A stretch of 64,000 bases of DNA, from positions 1-64,000 of the forward strand of contig NZ_JADWYM010000009.1 in NCBI RefSeq assembly GCF_022414535.1. Reading direction: 5' to 3'. The notes beneath the pieces are model-generated. The model did not search any database. It was not told the origin of the DNA and was given only the letters and a program-made list of their open reading frames with translations. Position numbers and translations under genes: made by a program. The stretch is from Streptomyces sp. MUM 2J (GTDB taxonomy: Bacteria > Actinomycetota > Actinomycetes > Streptomycetales > Streptomycetaceae). Positions 35,386-43,873 of the stretch are shown piece by piece. Numbering within the stretch: the first letter of the stretch is position 1; each line of letters begins with the position of its first letter.

Positions 35386-36612
35386 ATGAGCCACGACTCC
35401 ACTGCCGCGCCGGAAACCGCGGCCCGGAGACTCTCCGGGCGACGCCGCAAGGAGATCGTCGCGGTGCTGCTGTTCAGCGGCGGCCCCATCTTCGAGAGTT
35501 CCATTCCGCTGTCGGTGTTCGGAATCGACCGCCAGGACGCCGGCGTACCGCGCTACCGGCTGCTGGTGTGCGCCGGCGAGGAAGGCCCCCTGCGGACCAC
35601 AGGGGGCCTGGAACTCACCGCGCCGAACGGCCTGGAGGCGATCTCGCGGGCGGGCACGGTCGTCGTGCCCGCCTGGCGCTCGATCACCTCACCGCCACCG
35701 GAAGAGGCGCTCGACGCTCTGCGCCGGGCGCACGAAGAGGGCGCCCGCATCGTCGGGCTGTGCACCGGTGCCTTCGTGCTGGCGGCTGCGGGCCTACTGG
35801 ACGGCCGTCCCGCGACGACCCACTGGATGTACGCGCCGACGCTGGCCAAGCGCTATCCGTCGGTGCACGTCGATCCCAGAGAGCTCTTCGTCGACGACGG
35901 CGACGTCCTGACGTCCGCGGGCACCGCGGCCGGGATCGACCTCTGCCTCCACATCGTGCGCACCGACCACGGCAACGAGGCGGCGGGGGCGCTCGCGCGG
36001 CGGCTCGTCGTCCCACCGCGCCGGTCGGGAGGCCAGGAGCGCTACCTCGACAGATCTTTACCGGAGGAGATCGGCGCCGACCCGCTCGCCGAGGTCGTCG
36101 CCTGGGCGCTGGAGCACCTCCACGAGCAGTTCGACGTCGAGACGCTGGCCGCGCGGGCCTACATGAGCCGCCGCACCTTCGACCGGCGATTCCGCTCGCT
36201 GACCGGCAGCGCACCACTGCAGTGGCTGATCACCCAGCGGGTCCTGCAGGCCCAGCGCCTGCTGGAGACGTCGGACTACTCGGTGGACGAGGTGGCGGGC
36301 CGCTGCGGCTTCCGCTCGCCGGTGGCCCTGCGCGGCCACTTCCGCCGGCAGCTCGGCTCCTCGCCGGCCGCCTACCGGGCCGCGTACCGCGCCCGCCGGC
36401 CGCAGAGCGAGGGGTCGAAGGCCGCGGAGAGCAGCGAGACGGTGCCGTCCCCGGTCAGCGCGCCGCTCTCCGGTCCTCCCGGCATGCCGGGTCCGGGGGC
36501 GCTGACGGCAGGCGGCCCGCTGCTGCACCCCGACGCCCCGGTGCCGATGCAGACGCGCCGCGCCCCGGCGGCCCTGTCGGGCAGCGTTCCGGGTCCGCGC
36601 AGCGGTAGCTGA
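35386..36612 (+). CDS. adpA: AdpA, AraC-family master regulator of development
   Basis: The product is 408 residues. The N-terminal DJ-1/PfpI-like dimerisation domain covers about 24-190 (VAVLLFSGGPIFESSIPLSVFG, shown in part, and IVGLCTGAFVLAAAGLL). The AraC double helix-turn-helix covers about 235-335 (ETLAARAYMSRRTFDRRFRS and YSVDEVAGRCGFRSPVAL). A Pro/Ser-rich tail follows. Codon 225 is TTA, sitting exactly in the linker between the domains; translation thus needs the bldA tRNA-Leu. AdpA controls aerial growth and secondary metabolism genes. The following orn gene is the usual neighbour. The start ATG 35386 matches the family. Confidence 0.95.
   Translation: MSHDSTAAPETAARRLSGRRRKEIVAVLLFSGGPIFESSIPLSVFGIDRQDAGVPRYRLLVCAGEEGPLRTTGGLELTAPNGLEAISRAGTVVVPAWRSITSPPPEEALDALRRAHEEGARIVGLCTGAFVLAAAGLLDGRPATTHWMYAPTLAKRYPSVHVDPRELFVDDGDVLTSAGTAAGIDLCLHIVRTDHGNEAAGALARRLVVPPRRSGGQERYLDRSLPEEIGADPLAEVVAWALEHLHEQFDVETLAARAYMSRRTFDRRFRSLTGSAPLQWLITQRVLQAQRLLETSDYSVDEVAGRCGFRSPVALRGHFRRQLGSSPAAYRAAYRARRPQSEGSKAAESSETVPSPVSAPLSGPPGMPGPGALTAGGPLLHPDAPVPMQTRRAPAALSGSVPGPRSGS
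36058..36060 (+). promoter_or_regulatory. In-frame TTA codon in adpA (bldA control)
   Basis: TTA is codon 225 of adpA, between the DJ-1-like and DNA-binding domains. TTA is very rare in Streptomyces and is read only by the bldA tRNA. The position agrees with the known TTA site of adpA. Confidence 0.95.
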
Positions 36613-36626
36613 GCAGAGCCCTCGGC

Positions 36627-36666
36627 CGACGGCGGCCCTTCCCCCGGCGGGGAGGGTCCGCCGTCG
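36627..36666 (+). terminator. Hairpin after adpA
   Basis: CGACGGCGGCCCTTCCCC and GGGGAGGGTCCGCCGTCG pair over 18 bp with two mismatches and a short loop. It lies 15 bases after the adpA stop. Confidence 0.65.
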
Positions 36667-36714
36667 CGTGCACGGCCCGTCCCGCGCGGCGGACCCGCGC
36701 CGTAAGGTGAGCAC

Positions 36715-37323
36715 ATGAACGATCGCATGGTGTGGATCGACTGCGAGATGACCGGCCTCTCGCTGTCCGACGACGCGCTCATCGAGGTGGCCGCCCTCGT
36801 CACCGACTCCGAGCTGAACGTGCTCGGCGAGGGTGTGGACATCGTCGTCAAGCCGCCGGAGCGGGCGCTGGAGACGATGCCGGACGTGGTGCGTCAGATG
36901 CACACCGCGTCCGGGCTGCTCGACGAACTCCCGAACGGCACGACCCTGGAGGACGCCGAGCAGCAGGTCCTGGCGTACGTGAAGGAATACGTCAAGGAGC
37001 CCGGCAAGGCGCCGCTGTGCGGTAACAGCGTCAGCACGGACCGCGGCTTCCTGCTCCGCGACATGCCGACGCTGGAGGACCACCTCCACTACCGCATCGT
37101 CGACGTGTCCTCCGTCAAGGAACTGGCACGCCGCTGGTACCCGAGGGCCTACTTCAACAGCCCGGAGAAGAACGGCAACCACCGCGCCCTCGCCGACATC
37201 CGTGAGTCCATCGCCGAGCTGCGCTACTACCGGGAGGCGATCTTCGTCCCCCAGCCCGGCCCCGACTCCGACACCGCCAGGACCATCGCGGCCCGGCACG
37301 TCCTGCCCGCCAAGCAGGGCTGA
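36715..37323 (+). CDS. orn: Oligoribonuclease
   Basis: The product is 202 residues, normal length. It is a DEDDh 3'-5' exonuclease: Asp9 and Glu11 in VWIDCEMTGL, Asp in NSVSTDRGFL and His/Asp in GNHRALADIRESI. It degrades 2-5-nt RNAs, including the pGpG made from c-di-GMP. Downstream are tRNA-His and a weak hairpin. A promoter must lie in the 102-bp gap after adpA, partly overlapping the adpA terminator. Confidence 0.96.
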   Translation: MNDRMVWIDCEMTGLSLSDDALIEVAALVTDSELNVLGEGVDIVVKPPERALETMPDVVRQMHTASGLLDELPNGTTLEDAEQQVLAYVKEYVKEPGKAPLCGNSVSTDRGFLLRDMPTLEDHLHYRIVDVSSVKELARRWYPRAYFNSPEKNGNHRALADIRESIAELRYYREAIFVPQPGPDSDTARTIAARHVLPAKQG

Positions 37324-37334
37324 CAGGGGTCCGC

Positions 37335-37372
37335 GAAGGGGCGCCGCAAAAGCCGTGCGCGAGCACCCCTTC
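37335..37372 (+). terminator. Weak hairpin after orn
   Basis: GAAGGGG (37335-37341) and CCCCTTC (37366-37372) pair around an inner GC-rich region in the space between orn and tRNA-His. Confidence 0.4.
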
Positions 37373-37432
37373 GGACCCTGTACACTTTTTCTCGGCCGGT
37401 CGGGGAGACGAAAGAATCCGCCGCCGGTCATG

Positions 37433-37505
37433 GTGGGTGTAGCTCAGCTGGTAGAGCACCTGGTTGTGGTCCAGGATGCCGCGGGTTCGAGTCCCGTCAC
37501 TCACC
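37433..37505 (+). tRNA. tRNA-His (GTG anticodon)
   Basis: The acceptor stem is GTGGGTG pairing with CACTCAC. The D-arm is AGCTCAGCTGGTAGAGC. The anticodon stem-loop is CCTGG-TTGTGGT-CCAGG with GTG, and the T-arm is GCGGGTTCGAGTCCCGT. The discriminator is C at 37505, matched by a G at 37432 (the G-1 typical of tRNA-His). CCA is not encoded. TACACT at 37381-37386 is a possible -10 box. Confidence 0.97.
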
Positions 37506-37513
37506 CTGAATGA

Positions 37514-37549
37514 TCAAGGGCTGACCTGTGGAAACGGGTCAGCCCTTGA
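37514..37549 (+). terminator. tRNA-His terminator hairpin
   Basis: TCAAGGGCTGACC (37514-37526) and GGTCAGCCCTTGA (37537-37549) are perfect 13-bp arms around a 10-base loop, 8 bases after the tRNA. Confidence 0.8.
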
Positions 37550-37613
37550 CGTTTCTCCATCTCGTGGGAACACGATGGGAACCGATCATGGGCGATCCTC
37601 CCTATCCGTCTCC

Positions 37614-37766
37614 ATGCCGAGTGTCATGGGGTGCACCCAGCGGGACACGCTCAGCGAGCGGACGAGGGCGGGGTTCCGGGTGGTGCGTACCCGAGCGGGT
37701 GCGTTGGTGTTCGCGGTCGCCTGGTCGGCGTTCGCGGTGTGGTTCCTGGTGCACATCATTGGCTGA
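37614..37766 (+). CDS. Small single-span membrane protein
   Basis: The product is 50 residues. A basic N-terminal half (MGCTQRDTLSERTRAGFRVV) is followed by one hydrophobic helix (ALVFAVAWSAFAVWFLVHII). ATG 37614 or ATG 37626 may be the start; no strong ribosome site is visible. It lies between tRNA-His and a terminator, in the presumed acquired patch. Coding status is uncertain. Confidence 0.4.
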   Translation: MPSVMGCTQRDTLSERTRAGFRVVRTRAGALVFAVAWSAFAVWFLVHIIG

Positions 37767-37772
37767 ACAACA

Positions 37773-37813
37773 CGCCCCCCTGCGCCGCCCACCGCGGGCC
37801 GTGCAGGGGGGCG
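37773..37813 (+). terminator. Hairpin after the small membrane ORF
   Basis: CGCCCCCCTGC (37773-37783) and GCAGGGGGGCG (37803-37813) are perfect 11-bp arms, 6 bases after the stop at 37766. Confidence 0.7.
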
Positions 37814-37876
37814 CTTCGCCATGCCCAGACCGACACGCCTCGCCCCTCTGGTACTGGGTCGGCGTACCGTGGCAGC

Positions 37877-39091
37877 GTGGCAAACGACGACCTGGGGCGA
37901 ACTCTCCGACGCCTGCGGCGCTTGGCCTCCTTGACCCAAGAGGAACTGGCCGAGCGCTCCGACGTGTCTGTAGACGTCATCCGGCAACTGGAGCAACGGC
38001 GGAAACACTCGGCACGCTTGCCCACGCTTCACGCCCTGGCGAACGGCCTCGGCGTAGAGCTGACGACCCTTCTGGGGGATCCTCCGGCAGTCTCATCGAC
38101 CGGAGAGAACGACGGGCCACGGTTCGTGGCGGTGCGGCGCGCCATCATGCCGGCTCTCTGGGGGCCAGCGGTTGAGCCGCCGAGGCCCGACTTCTCGTTG
38201 ACGGGCTTGCGCGAGCAGATCGCGGACGGCTGGACGCAGTACCACGCCGCGGAGTTCGACACGGTCATGAAGGCGCTTCCCGACCTGATTGCGGATGCAC
38301 GCACCGTCACAGCATCGACCGACGACGAGGATCGAAAGGGCGGTTTCGCAGCACTGGGCAAGGCCCTTCAGCTCGCCGGGCACGTCGCCGTGCGAATGGG
38401 GAAAACGGATCTCGCTCTGATCGGTCTGGAGCGCGCCATAGACGCTGCGGGCCGGTCCTCCGATCCCCTGCTACGCCCCATGATCGTCAACTCCGTTGCG
38501 TGGACCTACCAGCGACAGGGGCGTCTCAGCGATGCCCTGAGCATCGCTCTGCACGCCGCAGGTGACATACGGGACGCGGGGCACACGGGCACCGCTGACG
38601 GCCTCAAGGTGTGGGGCGCGCTGACCATGTCCGCCGCCACTTCTGCCGCACGCAGCAACGACTACGAGCACGCAGCCGCCTTGATGGAGAAGGCAGAAGC
38701 GGAAGCGGCCCGTGTGACCAGATTGCCGCAGGGCGGCGACAGCCGCATGGTCAGCGTGTTCAGCCCGTCGTCGGTGCGCATCGAGCGCGTCCGGCTGGCC
38801 GTCCAGTACGGCCACCCCGAGGACGCCCTGGCGCTCGCCAAGGGCATACGGCTGGGCAAGGACGTGCCCCCGTCTTGGCGAACATGGCTGCTGCTGGACG
38901 TGGCGCGAGCTCATACGGATCTCGGGGACGCAGCGGGCGCCGTGAAGGCGCTGGAGTCGCTTCGCCGTGTGGCGCCGGCGTGGATGCAGCATCACACACT
39001 AGCGGTGGCCATCGTTCGTGATCTGTGGGCGCTCCCCAATCACCCTCCGGGGCTGCGGTCGTTGGCAGAGTTCCTAGGGGTCGGCGACTAG
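37877..39091 (+). CDS. XRE-family helix-turn-helix regulator with TPR-like domain
   Basis: The product is 404 residues from GTG 37877. The helix-turn-helix at about 8-62 reads LRRLRRLASLTQEELAERSD, then VSVDVIRQLEQ. The rest is helical with TPR-like blocks (KALQLAGHVAVRMGKTDLAL, NSVAWTYQRQGRLSDALSI, EHAAALMEKAEAEA, WLLLDVARAHTDLGDAAG). Such XRE-TPR proteins are common beside integrated elements and in signalling to small peptides, but the ligand here is unknown. The gene reads as less GC-rich than its flanks and lies behind tRNA-His, suggesting acquisition. No clear ribosome site; the GTG is the first start consistent with the HTH. Confidence 0.75.
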   Translation: MANDDLGRTLRRLRRLASLTQEELAERSDVSVDVIRQLEQRRKHSARLPTLHALANGLGVELTTLLGDPPAVSSTGENDGPRFVAVRRAIMPALWGPAVEPPRPDFSLTGLREQIADGWTQYHAAEFDTVMKALPDLIADARTVTASTDDEDRKGGFAALGKALQLAGHVAVRMGKTDLALIGLERAIDAAGRSSDPLLRPMIVNSVAWTYQRQGRLSDALSIALHAAGDIRDAGHTGTADGLKVWGALTMSAATSAARSNDYEHAAALMEKAEAEAARVTRLPQGGDSRMVSVFSPSSVRIERVRLAVQYGHPEDALALAKGIRLGKDVPPSWRTWLLLDVARAHTDLGDAAGAVKALESLRRVAPAWMQHHTLAVAIVRDLWALPNHPPGLRSLAEFLGVGD

Positions 39092-39213
39092 CGTCGCAAA
39101 ACTAGGACGACACATCACTGTCACCTTGTGCAGCGCACCGATTCCATGAGTCGCACAGCGCCCCGGCGGCCGCGCAAACGGCCCCGGGGCATGGCCGACT
39201 GGTTGGAGCCGAC

Positions 39214-39561
39214 ATGGCAGAGACTACGCATACGCGCGCCGCATCGGATAGCCCGCCCATCGATGGGCGGGCGCAGGCCCGGCGGGCTGCGAACCGCGGC
39301 CTCCAGGAGCACGTGGCCACGTGCGAGCAGTGCGTGGACGATGTCGGCCAGTGCGAGACCGGGATGGCGTGGACGCGGCTGATGCTGGCAGCCCCGGTGA
39401 AGATCTGCGTGCGCTGCGACAAGCCGATCCGGCCGGGGCAGGAATACGTAGCCGTGGACCACCACAGTGCGAGTGGCGCAGGCACAACGGTCCACGTCCA
39501 CCCCGAGCGGTGTGTGCCGGTCCTGCGGCAGACGTACTCGCGCGGACCATACGACCGGTAG
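39214..39561 (+). CDS. Small Cys-rich (zinc-ribbon-like) protein
   Basis: The product is 115 residues. Two Cys clusters are seen: HVATCEQCVDDVGQCETG (about 33-50) and KICVRCDKPIRPGQEY, followed by DHHSASG and VHPERC (about 63-100). The second set, CxxC...H...C, looks like a zinc ribbon or LIM-like knuckle. It follows the XRE regulator in the same direction, 122 bp away. The family is not recognised; proteins of this look occur in phages and integrative elements. Confidence 0.6.
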   Translation: MAETTHTRAASDSPPIDGRAQARRAANRGLQEHVATCEQCVDDVGQCETGMAWTRLMLAAPVKICVRCDKPIRPGQEYVAVDHHSASGAGTTVHVHPERCVPVLRQTYSRGPYDR

Positions 39562-39696
39562 AGACCGGAGGCCGTTCCCGCCCCCGGAGGGGACGGCCGT
39601 CACACCCCCGCGCCGGCCATCGGGCGAGGCCACAGACGCGAGGACGGGGGCGGCACGCCCGACGGGGAAGGGTGGCAGACAGACGGGGCGGGCTGC

Positions 39697-39945
39697 TCAG
39701 ACGGCTCCGCCCGGATCCTTGGGCAGCTCCGCCTCGCGCCCCCAGTTCTCCGGCCCCGCCCCGCGCCAGTCGATCAGCGGCGAGTCGGCGACCTCCTCGG
39801 GCTCCATCTCCAGCCCGGCCCGCCGCAGGAACTCCACCAGGTCCCGGACGTTGTGCGCGAGCCCGAGGATCTCGCCGTCCACCCGCACCCGGCGCCCACC
39901 GGTCGGCGACGGCAGGTGCACGATCACGGGACGTTTGCCGGGCAT
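39697..39945 (-). CDS. Small conserved protein next to cebR
   Basis: The product is 82 residues from ATG 39945: RPVIVHLPSPTGGRRVRVDG, then EILGLAHNVRDLVEFLRRAG and a Pro/Trp-rich acidic end WRGAGPENWGREAELP. A short beta-type start and a central helix suggest a small compact protein. It lies 143 bp downstream of cebR in the same direction. The function is unknown. Confidence 0.7.
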   Translation of the reverse strand: MPGKRPVIVHLPSPTGGRRVRVDGEILGLAHNVRDLVEFLRRAGLEMEPEEVADSPLIDWRGAGPENWGREAELPKDPGGAV

Positions 39946-39965
39946 GCCCCCAGGATGATCCCACC

Positions 39966-39999
39966 CGAACACCACCGCATCCCGAACACCACCGCATCC
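39966..39999. repeat. 17-bp tandem duplication
   Basis: CGAACACCACCGCATCC occurs twice back to back (39966-39982, 39983-39999), just upstream of the small gene at 39945 and behind cebR. It is non-coding. Confidence 0.8.
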
Positions 40000-40088
40000 G
40001 AACGCCCCGGCACCGACGTCCCCGGCCGGCCCGCACCGCGGCAGTCCCCCACGGTGGGCCCGGCCCACCGCGACCCGCCGTCCGTCGC

Positions 40089-41144
40089 TCAGGAGGACGC
40101 CCGCACCACCAGTTCCGCCGGCAGGACCAGCCGGCGGGGCTCCCCTTCGTGTGTCGGGGCCGGGCGGCGGTCGGCGATCTCGGCGAGGAGGAGATCGATC
40201 ATGCGGCGGCCCATCTCCTGGATGGGCTGGCGCACGCTGGTGAGCGGTGGGTCCATGTGGCGGGCGATGGCGGAGTCGTCGTAGCCGACCAGGGCGACGT
40301 CGTCGGGGATGCGACGGCCCGCCTCGCGCAGCAGCCGGCGGGCGCCGGCCGCGGTGACGTCGGAGCCGGCGAACACCGCGTCCAGGTCGGGGCGGCGCTC
40401 CAGCAGCGCCCTCATGGCGCGGCGACCGCCCTCCTCGGTGAAGTCGCCGGCCTCGACGAGACGCTCGTCGACCTCGCATCCGGCGTCGCGCAGCGCGGCA
40501 CGGTAGCCGTCGGCGCGCCGCTGGGCGCCGTAGACGTCGAGGCGGCCGGTGATGTGGGCGATGCGCCTGCGGCCCCGGGCGAGCAGGTGCTCGACGGCCT
40601 GCCGGGCGCCGTCGTAGTTGTCGGAGTCGACCGAGGTGAGCGTCTCCGTCGCGGACCGCGGGCCGCTGATCACCGCCGGGATCTCCAGCTGGGTCACCAG
40701 GTCGGGCAGCGGGTCGTCGGCGTGGACCGAGACCAGCAGGACGCCGTCGACCCGGTGGGCGGCCAGGTACTGGGCGAGGCGGCGCCGCTCCCGGTCGTTG
40801 CCCGCGAAGATCAGCAGCAGCTGCATCCGGGTCTCGGCCAGCTCCGCGCCCACGCCCCGGAGCATGTCGGAGAAGTACGGCTCGGCGAAGAAGCGGGTCT
40901 CCGGCTCGGGGACGACCAGTGCGACCGCGTCGGTGCGGTTGGCGGCCAGGGCACGGGCGGCGTTGTTGGGGACGTAGCCGAGTTCGGCGACGGCGGCCTC
41001 GACGGCGGCACGGGTGGCGGCGCTGACCCGGGGCGAGCCGTTGATCACCCGGGACACCGTGCCGCGTCCCACTCCGGCGCGGGCGGCGACCTCCTCCAGG
41101 GTGGGCCGTCCTCCGCCGCGGCCACCCCGTGCTCCGTGTGCCAT
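40089..41144 (-). CDS. cebR: CebR, LacI-family repressor of cellobiose uptake
   Basis: The product is 351 residues from ATG 41144 with GGGAGG upstream. The helix-turn-helix is at about 13-60 (TLEEVAARAGVGRGTVSRVI, then NGSPRVSAATR and NAARALAANRT). A periplasmic-binding-protein-like effector domain follows (LTSVDSDNYDGARQAVEHLL, ALVGYDDSAIARHMDPPLTS). In Streptomyces CebR binds TGGGAGCGCTCCCA and is released by cellobiose or cellotriose. Two such boxes exist here: 41378-41391 before cebE and a variant at the bglC start. It is divergent from cebEFG. Confidence 0.95.
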   Translation of the reverse strand: MAHGARGGRGGGRPTLEEVAARAGVGRGTVSRVINGSPRVSAATRAAVEAAVAELGYVPNNAARALAANRTDAVALVVPEPETRFFAEPYFSDMLRGVGAELAETRMQLLLIFAGNDRERRRLAQYLAAHRVDGVLLVSVHADDPLPDLVTQLEIPAVISGPRSATETLTSVDSDNYDGARQAVEHLLARGRRRIAHITGRLDVYGAQRRADGYRAALRDAGCEVDERLVEAGDFTEEGGRRAMRALLERRPDLDAVFAGSDVTAAGARRLLREAGRRIPDDVALVGYDDSAIARHMDPPLTSVRQPIQEMGRRMIDLLLAEIADRRPAPTHEGEPRRLVLPAELVVRASS

Positions 41145-41333
41145 GGACTCCGCCTCCCCGTCGACCCTCTCTCCGGCCTGGAATGTAACAGCCCCGCGCG
41201 CGGGTGCGAGGGCCTCCGCTTGCGGTCGCCCGAGGGGATCGGCCACCGTGGGGCCGGCCTCGCGGCCCGACTTCGAATCGTAGAGTCCGCTTAACGGCCC
41301 GATAACTGAACACATTTCTCGGCGTCCACTCCC

Positions 41334-41391
41334 TTGACACCCCCGGGCGAACCTAAGACTCTTCAACACATCACTTGTGGGAGCGCTCCCA
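41334..41391 (+). promoter_or_regulatory. cebE promoter and CebR box
   Basis: TTGACA at 41334-41339 and GACTCT at 41357-41362 (17-bp spacing) are a candidate promoter with start near 41369. The perfect 14-bp palindrome TGGGAGCGCTCCCA at 41378-41391 would sit just after it, ideal for repression. This is the established CebR consensus. The rest of the 363-bp divergent gap (41145-41507) must also hold the cebR promoter. Confidence 0.9.
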
Positions 41392-41507
41392 CACTACCTG
41401 ACACATACACGTCCCGCACGTTCCCCGCCCGAGCCGCAGCGAGCACGAACGGGCCCAACCACAGCAGTTGGCCGGGGGGTCGGCACGTCAGGCAACAGGA
41501 GGACGCA

Positions 41508-42839
41508 ATGCGCACGAGTACCCGCCGGTCCCACCGGGTGACGGCCCTGGCCGCCGTCGCCGTGCTGGCCACGGGACTGCTGGCAGGCTGCGCCGGCGAC
41601 GACGACACCTCGTCCGCCTCGGACAACGGCGGGGGTGGGGGCAGCGGGGGCGGCGGGATCACGCTGACCGTCGGCACGTTCGGCACCTTCGGCTACAAGC
41701 AGGCCGGCCTGTACGACGAGTACACGAAGCTCCACCCCGACATCACGATCAAGGAGAACGTCACCACCCGCACCGACGTCTACTGGCCCAAGGTCCTCAC
41801 CCGCCTGCAGGCCGGCTCCGGCACCGACGACATCCAGGCCATCGAGGTCGGCAACATCGCCGAGGCCGTGCAGACGCAGGCCGACAGGTTCGTCGACCTC
41901 GGCAAGGACGTCGACACCTCGCAGTGGCTGGACTGGAAGAACGCCCAGGCCACCACCAAGGACGGCAAGCTCATCGGGCTCGGTACCGACATCGGCCCGA
42001 TGGCCATCTGCTACCGCAGGGACCTCTTCGAGAAGGCCGGCCTGGAGACCGACCGCGCCAAGCTCGCCGAGATGTGGAAGGGCGACTGGTCCCAGTACGT
42101 CGCCCTCGGCAGGGAGTACATGAAGAAGGCGCCGAGCGGCACCAGGTTCGTCGACTCCGCCTCCTCCGTGTACAACGCCGCGCTCGGCGGTGGCGAGGAG
42201 CGGTACTACGACAAGGACGGCAACGTCATCTGGGACCGGTCCGCGGGCGTGAAGAAGGCCTGGGACGCCGCCATGGCCGTGGCCACCAGCGACATGTCGG
42301 CCAAGCTCAAGCAGTTCGACAAACCGTGGGACCAGGGCTTCGCCAACGGCAGGTTCGCCACCGTCGCCTGCCCCGCGTGGATGATCGGCTACATCCAGGA
42401 GAAGGCAGGCGACGCCGGCAAGGGCAAGTGGGACATCGCCGCGGCGCCCACCGCGGCGAACTGGGGCGGCTCGTTCATCGGCGTGCCGACGGCGAGCAAG
42501 CACCGGAAGGAGGCCGTCGCGCTGGCGAAGTGGCTGACCGCGCCGGAACAGCAGGAGAAGGTCTTCGCCAAGCAGGCCAGCTTCCCCTCCACCCCGGCGG
42601 CCTACGGCAACCTGACGCCGCAGCCCGACACCCTGGCCTACTTCTCGAACGCGCCGATCACCCAGATCTACTCCGACGCGGCCAAGACGATCCCGACGCA
42701 GTACTTCGGCACCAAGGACCAACCGATCAACACCGCGCTCACGGACGTCGGCATCCTGCAGGTGGAGCAGAAGGGCAAGACCCCTGAGCAGGGCTGGGAA
42801 GCGGCCGGCAAGGAGATCAAGGACGTGCTCGGCCAGTGA
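41508..42839 (+). CDS. cebE: CebE, cellobiose/cellotriose-binding lipoprotein
   Basis: The product is 443 residues. Lipoprotein signal: MRTSTRRSHRVTALAAVAVL and lipobox LLAGC with Cys28, then a Gly/Ser-rich linker. The solute-binding fold (family SBP1) follows with TLTVGTFGTFGYKQAGLYDE and GLGTDIGPMAICYRRDLFEK. AGGAGGAC is a strong ribosome site. It is outside the membrane and delivers cellooligosaccharides to CebFG. It overlaps cebF by 4 bp. Confidence 0.95.
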   Translation: MRTSTRRSHRVTALAAVAVLATGLLAGCAGDDDTSSASDNGGGGGSGGGGITLTVGTFGTFGYKQAGLYDEYTKLHPDITIKENVTTRTDVYWPKVLTRLQAGSGTDDIQAIEVGNIAEAVQTQADRFVDLGKDVDTSQWLDWKNAQATTKDGKLIGLGTDIGPMAICYRRDLFEKAGLETDRAKLAEMWKGDWSQYVALGREYMKKAPSGTRFVDSASSVYNAALGGGEERYYDKDGNVIWDRSAGVKKAWDAAMAVATSDMSAKLKQFDKPWDQGFANGRFATVACPAWMIGYIQEKAGDAGKGKWDIAAAPTAANWGGSFIGVPTASKHRKEAVALAKWLTAPEQQEKVFAKQASFPSTPAAYGNLTPQPDTLAYFSNAPITQIYSDAAKTIPTQYFGTKDQPINTALTDVGILQVEQKGKTPEQGWEAAGKEIKDVLGQ

Positions 42840-43873
42840 CCGGTTCTGAGCAGGCTCTCACGCATCCCGCGTCGAGCGCCGGTACCGCGCCCGGTGACCA
42901 GCCGGGCGCGGCCCGCCGCGCTCAGGGTCGCGGTCGGCCGGCCCCGGGCGGCAGCTCGTGGCGCAGCCGGCTGTACCGCTGGGACATGAAGGCGTCGCCG
43001 TACGCGTTCATCTCGCCCTTCTTCGTGATCTTCGGTGCCTTCTCGCTGGTTCCGCTGCTCTACACGGCCTGGTACTCCCTGCACCATGTGCAGCTGTCCT
43101 CACTGGACCAGCAGACCTGGGCGGGGCTGGAGAACTACAAGAACCTGTTCTCCTCGGACTTCTTCTGGAACGCGCTGCGGAACACGTTCTCCATCGGCCT
43201 GATCTCCACAGTGCCGCAGCTGCTGGCGGCCCTGTGGCTCGCCCACATGCTCAACTACCGGCTGCGCGGCTCGACCGTGTGGCGCGTGGTGATGCTGACC
43301 CCGTACGCCACCTCGGTGGCGGCGGCGACACTGGTCTTCACGTTGCTGTTCGCCCCCGACAGCGGCATGATCAACTGGCTGCTCGGCCTGGTGGGCGTGG
43401 ACCCGGTCAACTGGCGCGAGTCCGACTGGGGTTCGCAGCTCGCGGTGTCCTCGATCGTGATCTGGCGGTGGACCGGCTACAACGCGCTGATCTACCTGGC
43501 CGCCATGCAGGCCATCCCGGCCGACCTGTACGAGTCGGCGGCCATCGACGGCGCCAACCGCTGGCAGCAGTTCCGGAACGTGACGATCCCGATGCTGCGG
43601 CCGACCATCCTGTTCACGGTGGTCGTCTCCACGATCGGCGCGACCCAGGTGTTCGGCGAGCCGCTGCTGTTCGGCGGGGTCAGCGGCACCAAGGGCGGCT
43701 CCGAGCACCAGTACCAGACGCTCGGCCTGTACATGTACGACCAGGGCTGGATCGTCGGCAACCTCGGCAAGGCGTCCGCGATCGCCTGGTCGATGTTCCT
43801 GATCCTGCTGATCATCGCCGCCCTCAACCTGCTGGTCTCCCGATGGCTGAGGAATACCCATGCCCACCAGTGA
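42836..43873 (+). CDS. cebF: CebF, ABC sugar permease
   Basis: The product is 345 residues from GTG 42836 (GTGA overlap with cebE). After a 45-residue cytoplasmic start there are six helices (SPYAFISPFFVIFGAFSLVP near the first). The EAA loop reads YESAAIDGANRWQQFRNVTI and contacts the ATPase. No ATPase gene is in the cluster; Streptomyces use the shared MsiK (known for the family). It overlaps cebG by 14 bp. Confidence 0.95.
   Translation: MTGSEQALTHPASSAGTAPGDQPGAARRAQGRGRPAPGGSSWRSRLYRWDMKASPYAFISPFFVIFGAFSLVPLLYTAWYSLHHVQLSSLDQQTWAGLENYKNLFSSDFFWNALRNTFSIGLISTVPQLLAALWLAHMLNYRLRGSTVWRVVMLTPYATSVAAATLVFTLLFAPDSGMINWLLGLVGVDPVNWRESDWGSQLAVSSIVIWRWTGYNALIYLAAMQAIPADLYESAAIDGANRWQQFRNVTIPMLRPTILFTVVVSTIGATQVFGEPLLFGGVSGTKGGSEHQYQTLGLYMYDQGWIVGNLGKASAIAWSMFLILLIIAALNLLVSRWLRNTHAHQ

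Noticed and set aside
37433..39600. Active integrative element at tRNA-His
   Set aside because: No integrase, excisionase or second copy of the tRNA 3' end was seen; only a possible relic is reported.
40210..41294. Plus-strand frame opposite cebR
   Set aside because: Shadow of cebR; no ribosome site and no domain.
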